DNA from: Henningerozyma blattae CBS 6284
Taxonomy: Eukaryota; Ascomycota; Saccharomycetes; Saccharomycetales; Saccharomycetaceae
Reading direction: 5' to 3'
Length of the DNA: 64,000 nucleotides
NCBI RefSeq assembly: GCF_000315915.1
Contig: NC_020192.1
Coordinates: forward strand, 868,001 to 932,000
The notes below the pieces were generated by a model. The model made no database searches, was not told the origin of the DNA, and saw nothing but the letters and a program-made list of their open reading frames with translations. Positions 1 to 10,517 of this stretch are shown piece by piece; position 1 is the first letter of the stretch, and each line of letters begins with the position of its first letter. Made by a program: the position numbers and the translations under genes.

Positions 1-898
1 TGATCATAAGCCCATAGACGAATGCAGAATAGTAAGCACGGTTGGGGCACGGGCGAGAGAGTCTGGAAAAGGAAACTGTTTTATAGTACACCCCGCTTAC
101 AGCTGCGGAGGTATTTTCCTTTCTGGGCAATGCGGGGCCCCCTCGAGGGCATTCTGTTTTGGGACATCCACGTGATGAGTTGCAGTTTTGGGGTGTGTTA
201 TCTGATTTGGGCAATTGACCAAACATCATAAAGACCCCACTTCTGGAAACGGAAGTTATCTGTTATTGGTATTGCTGAAAATGGAAGTATAACTGGCGGG
301 CGCGTGTCCTAAAATAGAATAAAGGTTTTTCGTTTCTTTTTTCTATTTTTCTGTTTTTCTGTTTTTCTGTTTTTCTTTTTTTTTGTTTTTACTTTTTTGG
401 GGGACTAGGTTCCTGTGTTCGAACCCTAGAGGAGGTATTTGCCTGGATCTTGTCACGTGAAACCCGGGAGATAGTGAGAAAATAACAAAGAAGAATGTTT
501 GCAGGGAATGTATGAGTCTTCGGGTGAGAGTGGCCCGAAACAATATTATAGACTATATGGGATTTAGGCAAAAAAAGGAAAGAAGAGAAAGAACGGAATA
601 GAGAACAGAGAAACAATGAGAGAGGGGACTATTTTTAGAAGGCAAATTGGGTTTCACCAACGGTATAGTATAATTAATGTTTAATGTAGCTACAACAACT
701 GTCAAGTCAATGTAGAGTCGACTAGACTTGGCAAATAGAAATACTTGTACTAACGCAGTGAGGCTGTGCCTGAAGGAACATTCCCATTCTTACTTATAAG
801 TACACTGTTTTTACAAGGTATAGGTCAATAAAAGAATTGTAGGTGTAAAAGCAAAAGTAAAGGTAAAGGTAAAGGAAAAAAAATACATAAAGGATATT
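1..898. other. Intergenic region upstream of HTC1-like gene
   Basis: No convincing gene is visible. The first 240 bases are less AT-rich than the rest of the window. Positions 338-383 hold a T-rich tract with a repeated CTGTTTTT unit, and CACGTGA-type motifs occur near 170 and 456. A TTCGAACCC string near 418 resembles a tRNA T-loop but has no tRNA around it. The last 50 bases before the ATG at 899 are purine-rich, as in many yeast 5' leaders. Confidence 0.5.
338..383. repeat. T-rich CTGTTTTT tandem tract
   Basis: About four copies of an 8-base CTGTTTTT-like unit lie in a pyrimidine tract. This is low-complexity intergenic sequence; such tracts exclude nucleosomes in yeast, but no role is shown here. 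Confidence 0.7.
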
Positions 899-1525
899 AT
901 GACGAATTCAAACAATACAAAAATCAACCTCAAGATTCTGGAACCTACTAATCATGTTGCCTCTTGGCCCGAAATCCAGACTATTATCAAATCGGGACAA
1001 TTACCAGAATTAAGGAGAACCCCTGAATGTAATGACAAGTATCAATTGTTTAAAAAAAACTTAGCTTCACGAAATGTATCGGTGGCTCAACATATGCTGA
1101 ATCAACTTGGTTGGAATATGGACGAAAATAATAGGTTGAATCAAACTGGGTTCCCGGACTTGGAATCTAAAGTTAAAGCTTCGTTTGCGTCTCGTGAGTC
1201 ATTCAAAATCTTACAGAACGACTTCCCTTACAGTTATGACCCCCAAATTGTACATCTCTTGATTTGGTCTAAGATCAAACTACCCATCTATAAGGATGAA
1301 TCGATTAATTTGAAAAATGAGGAATTGAATTCCAAGATCAATAGATTTTTGAAATTAAATATGGAAGGGAGAGAAAATGTGATTGATTACGATTGGTTTA
1401 TTAATTATACAGTTTTACAAAGTATTGAAGCTGTTTCACATATTCATTTGTTGGTATATTTGAAAGATGTTGAATCGTTTGATTTGAAAGCGTTCAGCAC
1501 CTCCTTCATTCCTTTATCAGATTAG
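899..1525 (+). CDS. HTC1: DUF3605-family protein, HTC1 (YPL067C)-like
   Basis: The 208-residue protein has the N-terminal pattern I associate with the DUF3605 family: a W-P-E-I-Q segment near residue 23, then L-P-E-L-R-R-T and a Y-x-x-F about 20 residues later. The family includes Candida GIG1 (induced by N-acetylglucosamine) and S. cerevisiae YPL067C of about 198 residues. No signal peptide or membrane segment is seen, and the biochemical role is unknown. Position and strand support the assignment: it precedes a YPL068C-like gene and MUK1 (YPL070W), the S. cerevisiae order. The ATG at 899 follows a purine-rich leader. The family call is from recalled motif; the ortholog name is from motif plus synteny. 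Confidence 0.7.
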   Translation: MTNSNNTKINLKILEPTNHVASWPEIQTIIKSGQLPELRRTPECNDKYQLFKKNLASRNVSVAQHMLNQLGWNMDENNRLNQTGFPDLESKVKASFASRESFKILQNDFPYSYDPQIVHLLIWSKIKLPIYKDESINLKNEELNSKINRFLKLNMEGRENVIDYDWFINYTVLQSIEAVSHIHLLVYLKDVESFDLKAFSTSFIPLSD

Positions 1526-1803
1526 TTCATAGTTGTAGTTTTTTTGCTTTATATATATATATATATATTTGAACTCAGCGGGTATCGGTTTTTTTCTTTT
1601 CATATTTTTCCTAGTTAAAAGTTATTTCCCCCTTTTGGCCACATTTTCGCTATTTCCCTTTTAGGAGAAAATTTTTCATCATGAAAAATTAAATATAAAT
1701 CGATGAGCTGCTAATAATGCATACATAGTTACATATATATATACATACATTATAAAATGTTTGTATATTAGAATGATTCGAAAATAAACTCTATCAGATC
1801 AAA

Positions 1804-2754
1804 ATGCAATTAAGAAGCACTACTATATTAGCTTCTGAAAGAATCCTTTCTAATGGTTTGATAGATGAATCTAAAGAAAAAGTGAAAAAGACTAAACCTA
1901 TAAGACAAACAAAGAATAAAGTTTTGAAACAAAGACAAAATCAAAAAAAAAAATTAGTAGATTCCATACAAACTTCTAAAACAGAAAAAACTAAAGTAGA
2001 AAAACTTAAAGTAGAAAAACTTAAAGTAGAAAAACTTAAAGTTGAAAAACCAAAATTAGAAAAACCTAAACCAATTATAAGAGATATTCCTCATTTACAG
2101 CGACCTTCATATCATACAACTCATATTCAACGACATCTACCTGAAGTACAAAAAAACATCATCGCTAACATTCCAAGGACTATTGAAGCAATAGATTCAC
2201 ATTTGTCACGGTTCTATTCTGGTAATAACATACCGGCGTACCTTGATACATCACAATTAGAATTGATTAGATTACCATCAGATTCTTATTATTATAATAA
2301 TATTCAATCAGAATTATCCACCTTATTTAATATATTATTTCAAGATTCAATATCTCTAGATACAAATGTTCCAAATACGTCTAATTACAATCAAAAATTT
2401 CGTTTCAATTCATTACCAAAAGGTCAGATAAATATAGATTCGATTTCAAATCATTATAACATCGATTTATTACAATTATCTAGTTTATTTAATCTTTCAA
2501 ATAATGAATCAATCACCGATAATAATTCAACAACTATAAACCCAATGAATATACCAATTCAACAAAAATATAAAAATGAAATCAAGTCGATTAATAGAAA
2601 ATTAGATAAACCTCTAATTAAAGAAAAAAATAACAATTTAATTTGGCCAGATAAATTATATTCTTTAAAACAAAAACAAAAAAAATTGACAAGTAATAAT
2701 AATACTTCCATTAAAAATCCAATCTCCGATGAAAATATTCCCTTCTTATCATAA
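1804..2754 (+). CDS. Unknown protein, possible YPL068C ortholog
   Basis: This is a 316-residue basic, asparagine-rich protein with no domain I recognise. Residues about 20-95 are lysine-rich and contain a 5-residue tandem repeat, K-V-E-K-L, about four times, followed by K-P-rich sequence. That makes a charged, probably disordered or helical N-terminus that could act in nuclear localisation. The middle (residues about 95-170) looks more ordered (HLQRPSYHTTHIQRHLPEVQ). The gene lies between an HTC1-like gene and MUK1 on the strand expected for S. cerevisiae YPL068C, an uncharacterised protein of about 290 residues. The ortholog call rests on synteny and length, not on recalled sequence identity. 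Confidence 0.55.
   Translation: MQLRSTTILASERILSNGLIDESKEKVKKTKPIRQTKNKVLKQRQNQKKKLVDSIQTSKTEKTKVEKLKVEKLKVEKLKVEKPKLEKPKPIIRDIPHLQRPSYHTTHIQRHLPEVQKNIIANIPRTIEAIDSHLSRFYSGNNIPAYLDTSQLELIRLPSDSYYYNNIQSELSTLFNILFQDSISLDTNVPNTSNYNQKFRFNSLPKGQINIDSISNHYNIDLLQLSSLFNLSNNESITDNNSTTINPMNIPIQQKYKNEIKSINRKLDKPLIKEKNNNLIWPDKLYSLKQKQKKLTSNNNTSIKNPISDENIPFLS
1988..2070 (+). repeat. 15-bp coding tandem repeat (KVEKL)
   Basis: Within the YPL068C-like gene a 15-base unit (AAAGTAGAAAAACTT) repeats about four times with little change, then decays into K-L-E-K-P repeats. The near identity of the units suggests recent slippage or unequal exchange. Copy number probably varies between strains. Confidence 0.8.
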
Positions 2755-2757
2755 ATT

Positions 2758-2806
2758 TGTTGATGTTGATGTTGATGTTGATGTTGTTATATATATATAT
2801 ATACAT
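2758..2806. repeat. GTTGAT hexamer repeat and TA tract in 3' intergenic
   Basis: Just after the stop codon at 2754 there are about four GTTGAT units followed by an alternating TA tract. It sits between two convergent genes (YPL068C-like and MUK1), where AT-rich tracts often serve 3'-end formation. No terminator can be proven from sequence alone. Confidence 0.6.
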
Positions 2807-2809
2807 ATA

Positions 2810-5065
2810 TCATGAACTTTCATTACTATTATTACTACTACTATTATTGCTATTACTACTATTACTGGTAATACTATTATTACCATCTATATTATTAGGA
2901 GTTATTAATTGATCAGGATGATGAAAAATTTTTTTATAGATATTAAATATCTCTTTTAAATCCTTCATATTCAATTCATCAAAATCTTTATTCAAAAACC
3001 TTCTATCATCATCTATTGCAGACATATTAAGTGTAGTACTATTTGTCATAGTTTCATCTCCTTCAATTTGTTCATCGTCATTAATTGAATGCACTAATCT
3101 TGCTCCAGGTAAAATTTCCATACTCTTATTTTGACCGTTTTCTTCTAGTTCGGCTTCATCACTGGCGATATCATCGTCGTTTTCCTCTGGAACTGTATCA
3201 TTGACAATATCTAAGGACATTTGACTACTACTTCTTGAAAGTGTATTTGGTGGCGTATATGATTTCATCTTTCCTAATATGCCTCTTAATGATAATTCAA
3301 AAGTTCCTCTATTAGAACTATTGCCATTATTATTATTAGTACTAGTAGTATTTGTAGCATTTGCAGTCGTAGAACTAGAACTAGTGTTTGAAACTGGATG
3401 TTCAATAATTTTTGGGATATCCATTGTTGGTGATTCAGTGCTTGAATTATTCCAATTCATTATTGAATTTGGTAAATGAATTTTACTGCTAATAGTTTGT
3501 TTTAGAATTTTTCTTTGTCTATCACTTAAGTTTTCTTGATATTCTATTGAAAGATCATTAATAGTTAAGCTTTCAATATATACTAATGCAGCAATAAAAT
3601 TTGTTAATGAATATAATTCATTTTCTACCAATTTCTTCTTATATCTAAATAGTTTAATAAATTCAATATTCAAAAATATGTGTTTTGGCTTAGTTTTAAT
3701 TAAATAATAAATTAATAATGATAAAAATTCATCATTCGACATAGAATCAGTTAATTTTAAAATTTCATGCAATTTTAATAATATTTTAGATTTTTCAAAT
3801 GGTGGTATTGAATATTGTGTAAAATTTATTAGAACATCTTTAATTTCAGAATCAATCTCCTTATTAAATTTAATTGAATCGACTGGTAAGTCTAAAAACT
3901 TCCTTAATTTATCATCACTATCCATAATTTCATTTAAACATTTAATCCTTCTATCCATTAATTGATCATACTCTAAAAAATCGACGCTATTTCTAAATAG
4001 ATTTGTTACATCGAAATAATTTCCAGTAGTAACACTATTACTATTGTTAGTATTACTAGTATTATTATTAATAATTGCAGACTCATTGAAATCTCTCATG
4101 CTTGTGTTGGAATTATCTCGTGAATTTGTGAAATCATCATCTTTACCATTCAACATGGTTGGTACTGATGATACAGATGTGCCGACTTCCAAGATCCTTT
4201 GAAAAATGTCTCTTTCACATAGTTCCATATATTTATCAATTTTAATACCAACGATTTCATTATTTTCTAAATGAGTAGTAATTTCATCTGGTGATAATAA
4301 AGGTAATGAGTTTTGTGTTGATGAATTACTTAAACTCATTGTCATATTTGTTGCCATCATGGAAGAATTGATATTATTGTTATTAGTCACCATAGTAGAT
4401 GGACCATTCACGCTATTATTAACAATGTTTGAGTTTGTGTCATTACCAAATAATGATGACGAACGTCTTTGTCTTCGAATATTATTATTGATACTACCAC
4501 TCCTTGAACGGGCAAAAATACCACTTAATCCACTACTCAAAGTCTCACGAGAGACACTTAGGAGGGATCCAGAATGTGTAGGTGTGTTATTAATAGAATT
4601 ATTACCATTGATATTATTATTGGCGTTATTTAACAGCTGGAAAGCAGCTTTATCAAATTTACTGTAGAAACTCTGAAAAAGATTAGCTAACTGAATAACA
4701 GTCAATGGATGCAAATATTTGGGTTGTTTCAAATCGATAATGAATACATCAATTTGACGAGATAATTCAACAGGCAATTCTTTTATAGGACCAACCCTTT
4801 TTTCTAATTCTTCATGAGAAGCTTTTTTTCTTGGAGAAGCTAAAGTGGCAGTGCTATTAGCATCTGAACTCTCATCATTACTTCGATTAGAATCAAAACT
4901 ATCTGAATCATCAGGAGCCTTATACGACTCCTTTAATGCTTGTGAACCATCAAACCGTGAATCGGTGATTGGAGGAGTATGGAAAGTCCTAACTCTATCC
5001 TTTATGGGCTCACCTTGGAGCTCAGCTAACTTACTCTCCATGCGGCCTGTTTCTAATATATGCAT
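2810..5065 (-). CDS. MUK1: Muk1, Vps9-domain Rab5 guanine-nucleotide exchange factor
   Basis: The 751-residue protein has a helical core matching the Vps9-domain layout. It starts near residue 263 (LSPDEITTHLENNEIVGIKI), continues through about 353-420 (LFRNSVDFLEYDQLMDRR), and has the diagnostic Y-S-L-T-N-F-I-A-A-L-V-Y-I-E near 485. Vps9 domains load GTP on Rab5-type GTPases (yeast Vps21), and Muk1 acts with Vps9 in endosomal traffic. The N-terminal part and the last about 200 residues are low-complexity, with Asn and Ser tracts, which explains why it is longer than the about 612 residues of S. cerevisiae Muk1. The ATG at 5065 is used; an in-frame ATG at 5041 is an alternative. Neighbours match YPL068C and YPL071C. 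Confidence 0.85.
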   Translation of the reverse strand: MHILETGRMESKLAELQGEPIKDRVRTFHTPPITDSRFDGSQALKESYKAPDDSDSFDSNRSNDESSDANSTATLASPRKKASHEELEKRVGPIKELPVELSRQIDVFIIDLKQPKYLHPLTVIQLANLFQSFYSKFDKAAFQLLNNANNNINGNNSINNTPTHSGSLLSVSRETLSSGLSGIFARSRSGSINNNIRRQRRSSSLFGNDTNSNIVNNSVNGPSTMVTNNNNINSSMMATNMTMSLSNSSTQNSLPLLSPDEITTHLENNEIVGIKIDKYMELCERDIFQRILEVGTSVSSVPTMLNGKDDDFTNSRDNSNTSMRDFNESAIINNNTSNTNNSNSVTTGNYFDVTNLFRNSVDFLEYDQLMDRRIKCLNEIMDSDDKLRKFLDLPVDSIKFNKEIDSEIKDVLINFTQYSIPPFEKSKILLKLHEILKLTDSMSNDEFLSLLIYYLIKTKPKHIFLNIEFIKLFRYKKKLVENELYSLTNFIAALVYIESLTINDLSIEYQENLSDRQRKILKQTISSKIHLPNSIMNWNNSSTESPTMDIPKIIEHPVSNTSSSSTTANATNTTSTNNNNGNSSNRGTFELSLRGILGKMKSYTPPNTLSRSSSQMSLDIVNDTVPEENDDDIASDEAELEENGQNKSMEILPGARLVHSINDDEQIEGDETMTNSTTLNMSAIDDDRRFLNKDFDELNMKDLKEIFNIYKKIFHHPDQLITPNNIDGNNSITSNSSNSNNSSSNNSNESS

Positions 5066-5708
5066 ATATATATGTAAATCAATTAATACAATGGCTTAGC
5101 TTTGCAATTCTCCTGAAGAATAATCCAGCTCAACGTCAACTTTTTTTTTCCCGTATGTCTTTAATTCCCACAAACGACACAACAGCAGATATCAGTATAA
5201 CTGCTATTTCTTATCCTTTTTTCAACAATATAAAATCAGTTTGCTAGCTACCAAGAATGTCTTTAGCTTCTCTTTTAAACTTGTAATTCCGACATCCAAA
5301 TCCTGGTTTTACGTGTTTCTCTTGTGATCTTGGTCCCTGACTCCGAGCCAGGAAATTTCAATTCCGTTTTGAAATTTGTTTCATCATTATTCTGTATATG
5401 AAAAAAATGAAAAATGTATTATTGTAAACTACAAATAGAACGTTTATTGTTTCCAATAAAAATAAATTATATAAGCTTATTTTTAGCAATAAAGATTTAT
5501 AACAATAGGCGTTGAATAAACTATACCAATTTCGAAAGTATACCAACAACAATCTTCGTATCTTTTCTGTAGTTTGACGTAGGATTAAGTCATGGTATAA
5601 ACTTATCGGATCAACCATTTATAGAGGAAATATACAAGACGTTACAAATATTAAAAATTCTTATACAACTATTTTATATAAGAAACAAATTGTAAGAAAA
5701 TCAAACTT
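5066..5708. promoter_or_regulatory. Divergent promoter region MUK1 / YPL071C-like
   Basis: About 640 bases lie between the two divergent starts. They are AT-rich with poly(T) and TATA-like stretches (for example near 5667-5680). No gene or RNA is recognised. Short reading frames here have no similarity I can name. Confidence 0.5.
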
Positions 5709-6182
5709 ATGAATAATTTCAAGCAGAAGAGACCTCATAGTCCAGATTCTTTAACTATTCGGAATTATAAGAGGCAAAGGTTGCTACTAGATTTTCAGAG
5801 TCTGTCCATTACAAATGGTACTAACGATCAGCATCAAAGGAACGTTAACAAATATCCAGCAACCAAGGATTCTAAAGTTATTAATCTGAATTTGTCAAAT
5901 GAATTGAACTTAACGATCCCTACTAAGTTTATGAATACCCTTGATAAGTCTACCGATAATAAAGTAATTTATGAAAATTGGAAATCTTACCTTTACAAGA
6001 AGAATTTACAATTAATACAATGGGTTGATATGAAACTAGTGATTTATACGATTTGGTTTAATTGGTTTTCTAATCTTAATGACCATACCAATTTAAATAT
6101 AAATGCTGATATGGATATGGACGATGAATATTATAATGGTGAGATAGATGAGGATGGTGATATAGATATGGATATGGAATAG
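5709..6182 (+). CDS. YPL071C-like protein of unknown function
   Basis: A 157-residue protein starts with a basic segment (residues 1-25, K-R-P-H and N-Y-K-R-Q-R, a possible nuclear localisation signal). A central segment contains W-x-x-Y-L-Y-K-K-N-L-Q-L-I-Q-W-V-D, and the tail is strongly acidic and Asp/Met-rich. S. cerevisiae YPL071C is also about 156 residues, lies between MUK1 and UBP16, and has the opposite strand to both, exactly as here. The name rests mainly on this context and the matching length. The function is unknown; the short basic-plus-acidic layout would fit a small nuclear adaptor, but that is a guess. Confidence 0.65.
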   Translation: MNNFKQKRPHSPDSLTIRNYKRQRLLLDFQSLSITNGTNDQHQRNVNKYPATKDSKVINLNLSNELNLTIPTKFMNTLDKSTDNKVIYENWKSYLYKKNLQLIQWVDMKLVIYTIWFNWFSNLNDHTNLNINADMDMDDEYYNGEIDEDGDIDMDME

Positions 6183-6694
6183 TCACATATCCTTTAATGA
6201 ATATTAACGATTTTTAATGATACTTTTTAAATGCTTAATTTATAAATGGCTTGCTTTTTCTTTTTTCTTTGTTTCTTTTTATTTTCCTTTTCGCCCCCCT
6301 TGATAAATATATATACGAATATACAGGTGTTAGTCATCTATCATTGATGACTGGCCAAGTATATTCACATCATAATGGGTTTGACGTAATATCTGTTACC
6401 CTATATATAATTTATAAAATATATAACAATAATTAGTATTCTTTAAATGAATTCCTATATTAGTAATGGTATGCCAGCTTAACTAAGGCCAAACATAGAT
6501 AGGTGTAACCAGTATTCTAATAATAATAATAGTAATAATAATATATAATAGTTTGAATCAATATGGCCATATTGAAAAATTAGTAAATGTCCTTTATTTG
6601 TGGTGAAATTATGAGTGAGATCGGGTATGATATTTGAAGAGATATTCAAAAGATGCAGAAAAGAAAATTAAGATTATAGGGGGTGTGTGATTAC
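6183..6694. other. Convergent intergenic region
   Basis: About 510 bases lie between the 3' ends of the YPL071C-like gene and BEM1. The sequence is AT-rich with TATATA stretches and an AAT-trinucleotide run near 6520-6545. A 61-residue frame at 6251-6436 is hydrophobic and low-complexity and is not supported as a gene. Confidence 0.45.
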
Positions 6695-8497
6695 CTATGC
6701 GTCATAAACATTTATTTTGGCTTTCGTGTGAATCAATTCTGCCACCTGTGTATCTGAACGAATCTCTTCACCGTCGCCATTATTCTTTTTAAAGAATAAT
6801 TTAAAATCTTTTGTGTCTATACGAGGCCCGATCTTGCTACGCAAATCTAACAACGTTATATTGCTGTTCAATAGTAGGGCAAATATATCATCTTTATAGT
6901 AAAATTTGATTTTAATTGATTTCAAACCCGGAGGTAATGAACTTGGAGGTCTTGATAATGGCATAGTATGTTGGAGTTGCTGATGTGTTGGTGAAGGCTG
7001 TTGATTAGAAGTACTCAATGATATATTAGCTAACTTTTCATATATTTTTAAATCTTCACCAGTTAAAGTATTATCTTGTTCACTACTGGAATGCCCATTT
7101 GAACTTCTGTTATTGTTAACAATAGCAGTATTATCCTCTATTTCCATAGAATCAATACCTTTTGAATGTGCATTGCTACTACTACGGCCACCCCTATTAC
7201 CAATTTCAATGCTAATAGCATGATCATCTGAATCAAATTCATTATCAAATCCATTATCAAGGATACAGAATAATGATTTAACCATATCGGAGTGTGAGAT
7301 ATAATCTGGTAATTGAATCAATTCTTTTAAATATTTATCTAAATCTTCACGTCGTTTCATACTAATAGAATCGGTGACATATGGAACAGGACCTGGAATA
7401 TAAGGAAGTATACGTTTGATCCAATTGCCATTGGAGTCTCTTAATTTACCAGCTTCTGCTGGAAACGTGTCAAGAAGTTTAACTTGTAAATCGTAAAAAT
7501 CTTGATAATATCTTTTCAACTCACGAACTTTACCTGTAGAGATTTGACATCTCACAGTGAACCAATATTTATCATCTTCTAATGCAAATGTCACTACTGC
7601 AGCTTTTATGACAAAAGCACCATCCATATCGTTTGGTAATGACATACTATGATGAGAATTATTATTATTATTATAATTGCTACCATTAGAGAATGAGTTT
7701 GTAGGGTTATCTAAGGATCCTAATGAGATATTACTTGCCTTATATTTACTTACATTCATTTTCCATTCTTGAACTGTAGGTAAATTACAATTCAAAATAT
7801 CTTCCTTTACATCCGAACCTGTAGCATAACCCGTGGATATATCCACAATACTAACAAAATCCACAGGAACTAAACCAGGGCCACCTAATCTACCAATTGG
7901 TTTAGCAATGAACCATTCATAATTATGATGTGCACAAATGAATAGATTTTCTCCTGCAAATACAGTCAATTCATCTGATTTTTCAGCTTGGAAATCATAC
8001 AATACAATGGCATACATGTTTCCGCTCTTGATAGATTCATTAGGTGTAGTACGTCCAGTGTCCACACTACTAACTGTGGAGCCTGGTCTTGTTCTATTAA
8101 ATGATTCAAAAAAACTTTTACGCACTTTACCAGTCTTCCCAGTTGATGGGTTGGTAGCACCATAGTAGGTACTGTCTTCTTCAATCACGTAGAAGAACTC
8201 ACCTTTGAGAAATGATAATTCGGAACTGTTATTGGAATCATAGGACCTGATAGCTTTAATAACTTTTTCTGGAGACATGATATCTCTAGAGCTACGACTA
8301 GATCTTGTGGTCATGCTAGCAGTCGTATTCAAGTTACTTCCACTGCCAAAGGAAGCAGAGGCCTGCCTTATGGGTACTGTTTTCACGTGTTTGATAACGT
8401 TACTCATGTCTTGTGTGGGGGACGAAATATCTGCTGAAGTAATTCTGCTTCTAGAGCCTTGACTATCATGTCTGGCAATCTTCAAACCTTTCAACAT
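6695..8497 (-). CDS. BEM1: Bem1, SH3-PX-PB1 polarity scaffold
   Basis: The 600-residue protein has the complete Bem1 layout. SH3-1 is at about residues 78-132, SH3-2 at about 159-217 (MYAIVLYDFQAEKSDELTVF), the PX domain at about 294-412 (with R-Y-Y-Q-D-F-Y-D-L-Q and a P-Y-I-P-G-P-V-P-Y loop), and the C-terminal PB1 domain at about 527-600 (KIKFYYKDDIFALLL). In yeast Bem1 binds Cdc24 through PB1, Cla4/Ste20 and Boi proteins through the SH3 domains, and phosphoinositides through PX, gathering active Cdc42 at the bud site. The linkers are Asn/Ser-rich and slightly longer than in S. cerevisiae (551 residues). The N-terminus (M-L-K, then ITSADIS) is typical, so the ATG at 8497 is secure. Confidence 0.97.
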   Translation of the reverse strand: MLKGLKIARHDSQGSRSRITSADISSPTQDMSNVIKHVKTVPIRQASASFGSGSNLNTTASMTTRSSRSSRDIMSPEKVIKAIRSYDSNNSSELSFLKGEFFYVIEEDSTYYGATNPSTGKTGKVRKSFFESFNRTRPGSTVSSVDTGRTTPNESIKSGNMYAIVLYDFQAEKSDELTVFAGENLFICAHHNYEWFIAKPIGRLGGPGLVPVDFVSIVDISTGYATGSDVKEDILNCNLPTVQEWKMNVSKYKASNISLGSLDNPTNSFSNGSNYNNNNNSHHSMSLPNDMDGAFVIKAAVVTFALEDDKYWFTVRCQISTGKVRELKRYYQDFYDLQVKLLDTFPAEAGKLRDSNGNWIKRILPYIPGPVPYVTDSISMKRREDLDKYLKELIQLPDYISHSDMVKSLFCILDNGFDNEFDSDDHAISIEIGNRGGRSSSNAHSKGIDSMEIEDNTAIVNNNRSSNGHSSSEQDNTLTGEDLKIYEKLANISLSTSNQQPSPTHQQLQHTMPLSRPPSSLPPGLKSIKIKFYYKDDIFALLLNSNITLLDLRSKIGPRIDTKDFKLFFKKNNGDGEEIRSDTQVAELIHTKAKINVYDA

Positions 8498-9068
8498 GAC
8501 AGCACGATCTCTGATTTGTTTTATATTTGTGATAGCTTGAACCTGGTTTAGTTATGGTTTGGTAGGGTTGTTTTAAAGCTTCTTGTGAAACTGCAGAAAC
8601 GAACTGTGATATATGAAGAAGTAAAATTAAGCCAAAACAATTACCAAACGCCAACCTTAAACCTAAGACAACGCGTCAGTATTTGTTTCTCATAAGACCT
8701 AATACTTGATATATACAAATGGAGCGTCCTTGGCATCCAATTCTAGCAAAGTTCTGCAAAATGGATCTATCATAGATATTATAGAATCTATCTAGTCTGA
8801 CTGTTCACCTGTTCTGCCAAATTTCAGCCTGAAACAGGTTAGCTCCGTTACGCGTCGTCTAGAGCAGGAAAGTGAGCTGTGAAAAAAAAAAATTAAAAAA
8901 AAAAAATGAATCGCGAAAAAATTAATCACGAAAATTGAGGAATTTCAAGCCAATTAGGTAAAATTGAAATTTGTAAGAATAATGGTGCAATAATTTGCCA
9001 AGTATGGAAATCAAATGCATTAAGATGGATCGATGAGCAAGTGAACGATGAGGTCATCGATTGATTTA
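8498..9068. promoter_or_regulatory. BEM1 upstream region
   Basis: About 570 bases separate the BEM1 start from the UBP16 stop. A poly(A) tract lies at 8881-8907 and ACGCGT occurs near 8669 and 8850 (MCB-like, bound by MBF in G1; the match is short). No gene is recognised. Confidence 0.45.
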
Positions 9069-10517
9069 TTAATGCTTTTTATCGTAATATAGCAAATATA
9101 CCGATTTTTGTTCATCCAGAACGGAACGTAAGGGACATTCCTTAGTACGGGAATCACATATCCACCAGAATGGATACCTTTTAACAGTAGGAGTTCTTTT
9201 GAAGGTGATTGTTTCCTTGTTGGTTTTGGAGATATTCCTGCCTGTTCCAGGAGAAGGTTCTAGTGTCAAATCTATTGGTTCAAAGCGCTTCGAAAACAAT
9301 TTCCTTCTGTAGCATTGATAATGTCCCATGGAATGTGATCCTGAATGCTTAATTGCGGAAGACAAAGTATATTGAATGTTGTTTCTCATTACTGAGACTC
9401 CATCCATTACCAGTTGATGTTCTAGCAACAACTTTTCATCATATGCAATTTTACAAGCGTTTCTGGTATATGACATACCATTAAACATTGATCTAGTTAA
9501 ATGGATTAATAATATATCTGGCACTTCAACAAATACTGTCTTTTTCACAATGGTACTTTTGATATTTCTTGTTATAACACCATCGTGGCTGTATGAGTCT
9601 ACAAATGAATTTAATGGTTCATCTAACTCTGTGTTGATCTTCAATTCAGGAAAAATCTCTTTTAATGACTTTATTAAAGAACGAGTATTTGGGTTATGAG
9701 TTCCTGTGCCACCAAGAATTGCTGAGACTTTACACACTGTACAAGAAAATCCTTCAATAACATCTGAATTTGAACCAGAAATTAATTCATCTAAGGAAAT
9801 CGAGGGTTGGGCTGGTAGGTTTAACGTTAAAATATCAAAATCAAACATTTTTACCTCGGAGTTTCTACCACATTTCAAACATGTCAATTCATGACAATAT
9901 TTACCTTCAAAGGGATAAGTAGGAATGTCTAAGTTATTTGTAATAAAATTCATCAATCGAATTAGTTCTTGATATTCGTTATGTAATACTTCTAATAATA
10001 ATTGAGTGAATTCTTGTGCATCATTTTGTCTACGTGACATTTTTTGCTTGAAAATGCTTTCCATAGTTACAATGATCTTATCTGATGATTCAACAGTATT
10101 TAAAAACGTTGGGGCTTGTAAATCGTAAATAAATTCTGCCATTACTTGATGTAAAGGTAAAGCATACCTGTTACCTTCTTGCTTGGGATTTTCATTCAAA
10201 AATTTTAGACATCGAAGAACAGAGTTTAGATAATGGTTAAATCTTTGTGAACCAGCAAGACCTTGTAAAGATGAATTAATAAAGCAATCGTTTCCTTTGT
10301 TTATTAAGCCTGTGGTGTATTTGTCATATCTTAGAGATGCCTTGTTCCCAGATGATCTAAATAATACTCGAAAAATATCCGGACCCAAAACATACGATAT
10401 TAAGCAAGTAACTAATCCTAAAGAACCATATTTAATAAGTTTATTTTCAGTTTGGAAAATTTGTCGAAATAAACTATGATTTTTGAAAGAATGCATTACT
10501 GTGTTTACTAAACTCAT
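9069..10517 (-). CDS. UBP16: Ubp16, mitochondrial outer-membrane ubiquitin protease
   Basis: This is a USP-family deubiquitinase of 482 residues (S. cerevisiae Ubp16 has about 499). The Cys box G-L-I-N-K-G-N-D-C-F-I-N-S-S-L-Q begins near residue 70, with the catalytic cysteine at about 78. The His box is G-H-Y-Q-C-Y near residue 420, followed by P-F-W-W-I-C-D. Two C-x-x-C pairs (C-L-K-C and C-T-V-C) form the usual zinc knuckle. A hydrophobic segment at about 30-52 (YGSLGLVTCLISYVLG) is the expected outer-membrane anchor. The start is the ATG at 10517; the frame is open three codons further to a TTG, which is not a credible start. In S. cerevisiae UBP16 (YPL072W) lies close to GCR1, as here. 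Confidence 0.93.
   Translation of the reverse strand: MSLVNTVMHSFKNHSLFRQIFQTENKLIKYGSLGLVTCLISYVLGPDIFRVLFRSSGNKASLRYDKYTTGLINKGNDCFINSSLQGLAGSQRFNHYLNSVLRCLKFLNENPKQEGNRYALPLHQVMAEFIYDLQAPTFLNTVESSDKIIVTMESIFKQKMSRRQNDAQEFTQLLLEVLHNEYQELIRLMNFITNNLDIPTYPFEGKYCHELTCLKCGRNSEVKMFDFDILTLNLPAQPSISLDELISGSNSDVIEGFSCTVCKVSAILGGTGTHNPNTRSLIKSLKEIFPELKINTELDEPLNSFVDSYSHDGVITRNIKSTIVKKTVFVEVPDILLIHLTRSMFNGMSYTRNACKIAYDEKLLLEHQLVMDGVSVMRNNIQYTLSSAIKHSGSHSMGHYQCYRRKLFSKRFEPIDLTLEPSPGTGRNISKTNKETITFKRTPTVKRYPFWWICDSRTKECPLRSVLDEQKSVYLLYYDKKH

Noticed and set aside
400..470. tRNA-like T-loop string TTCGAACCC
   Set aside because: The T stem has a mismatch and no matching acceptor, D or anticodon arms are found within tRNA distance on either strand.
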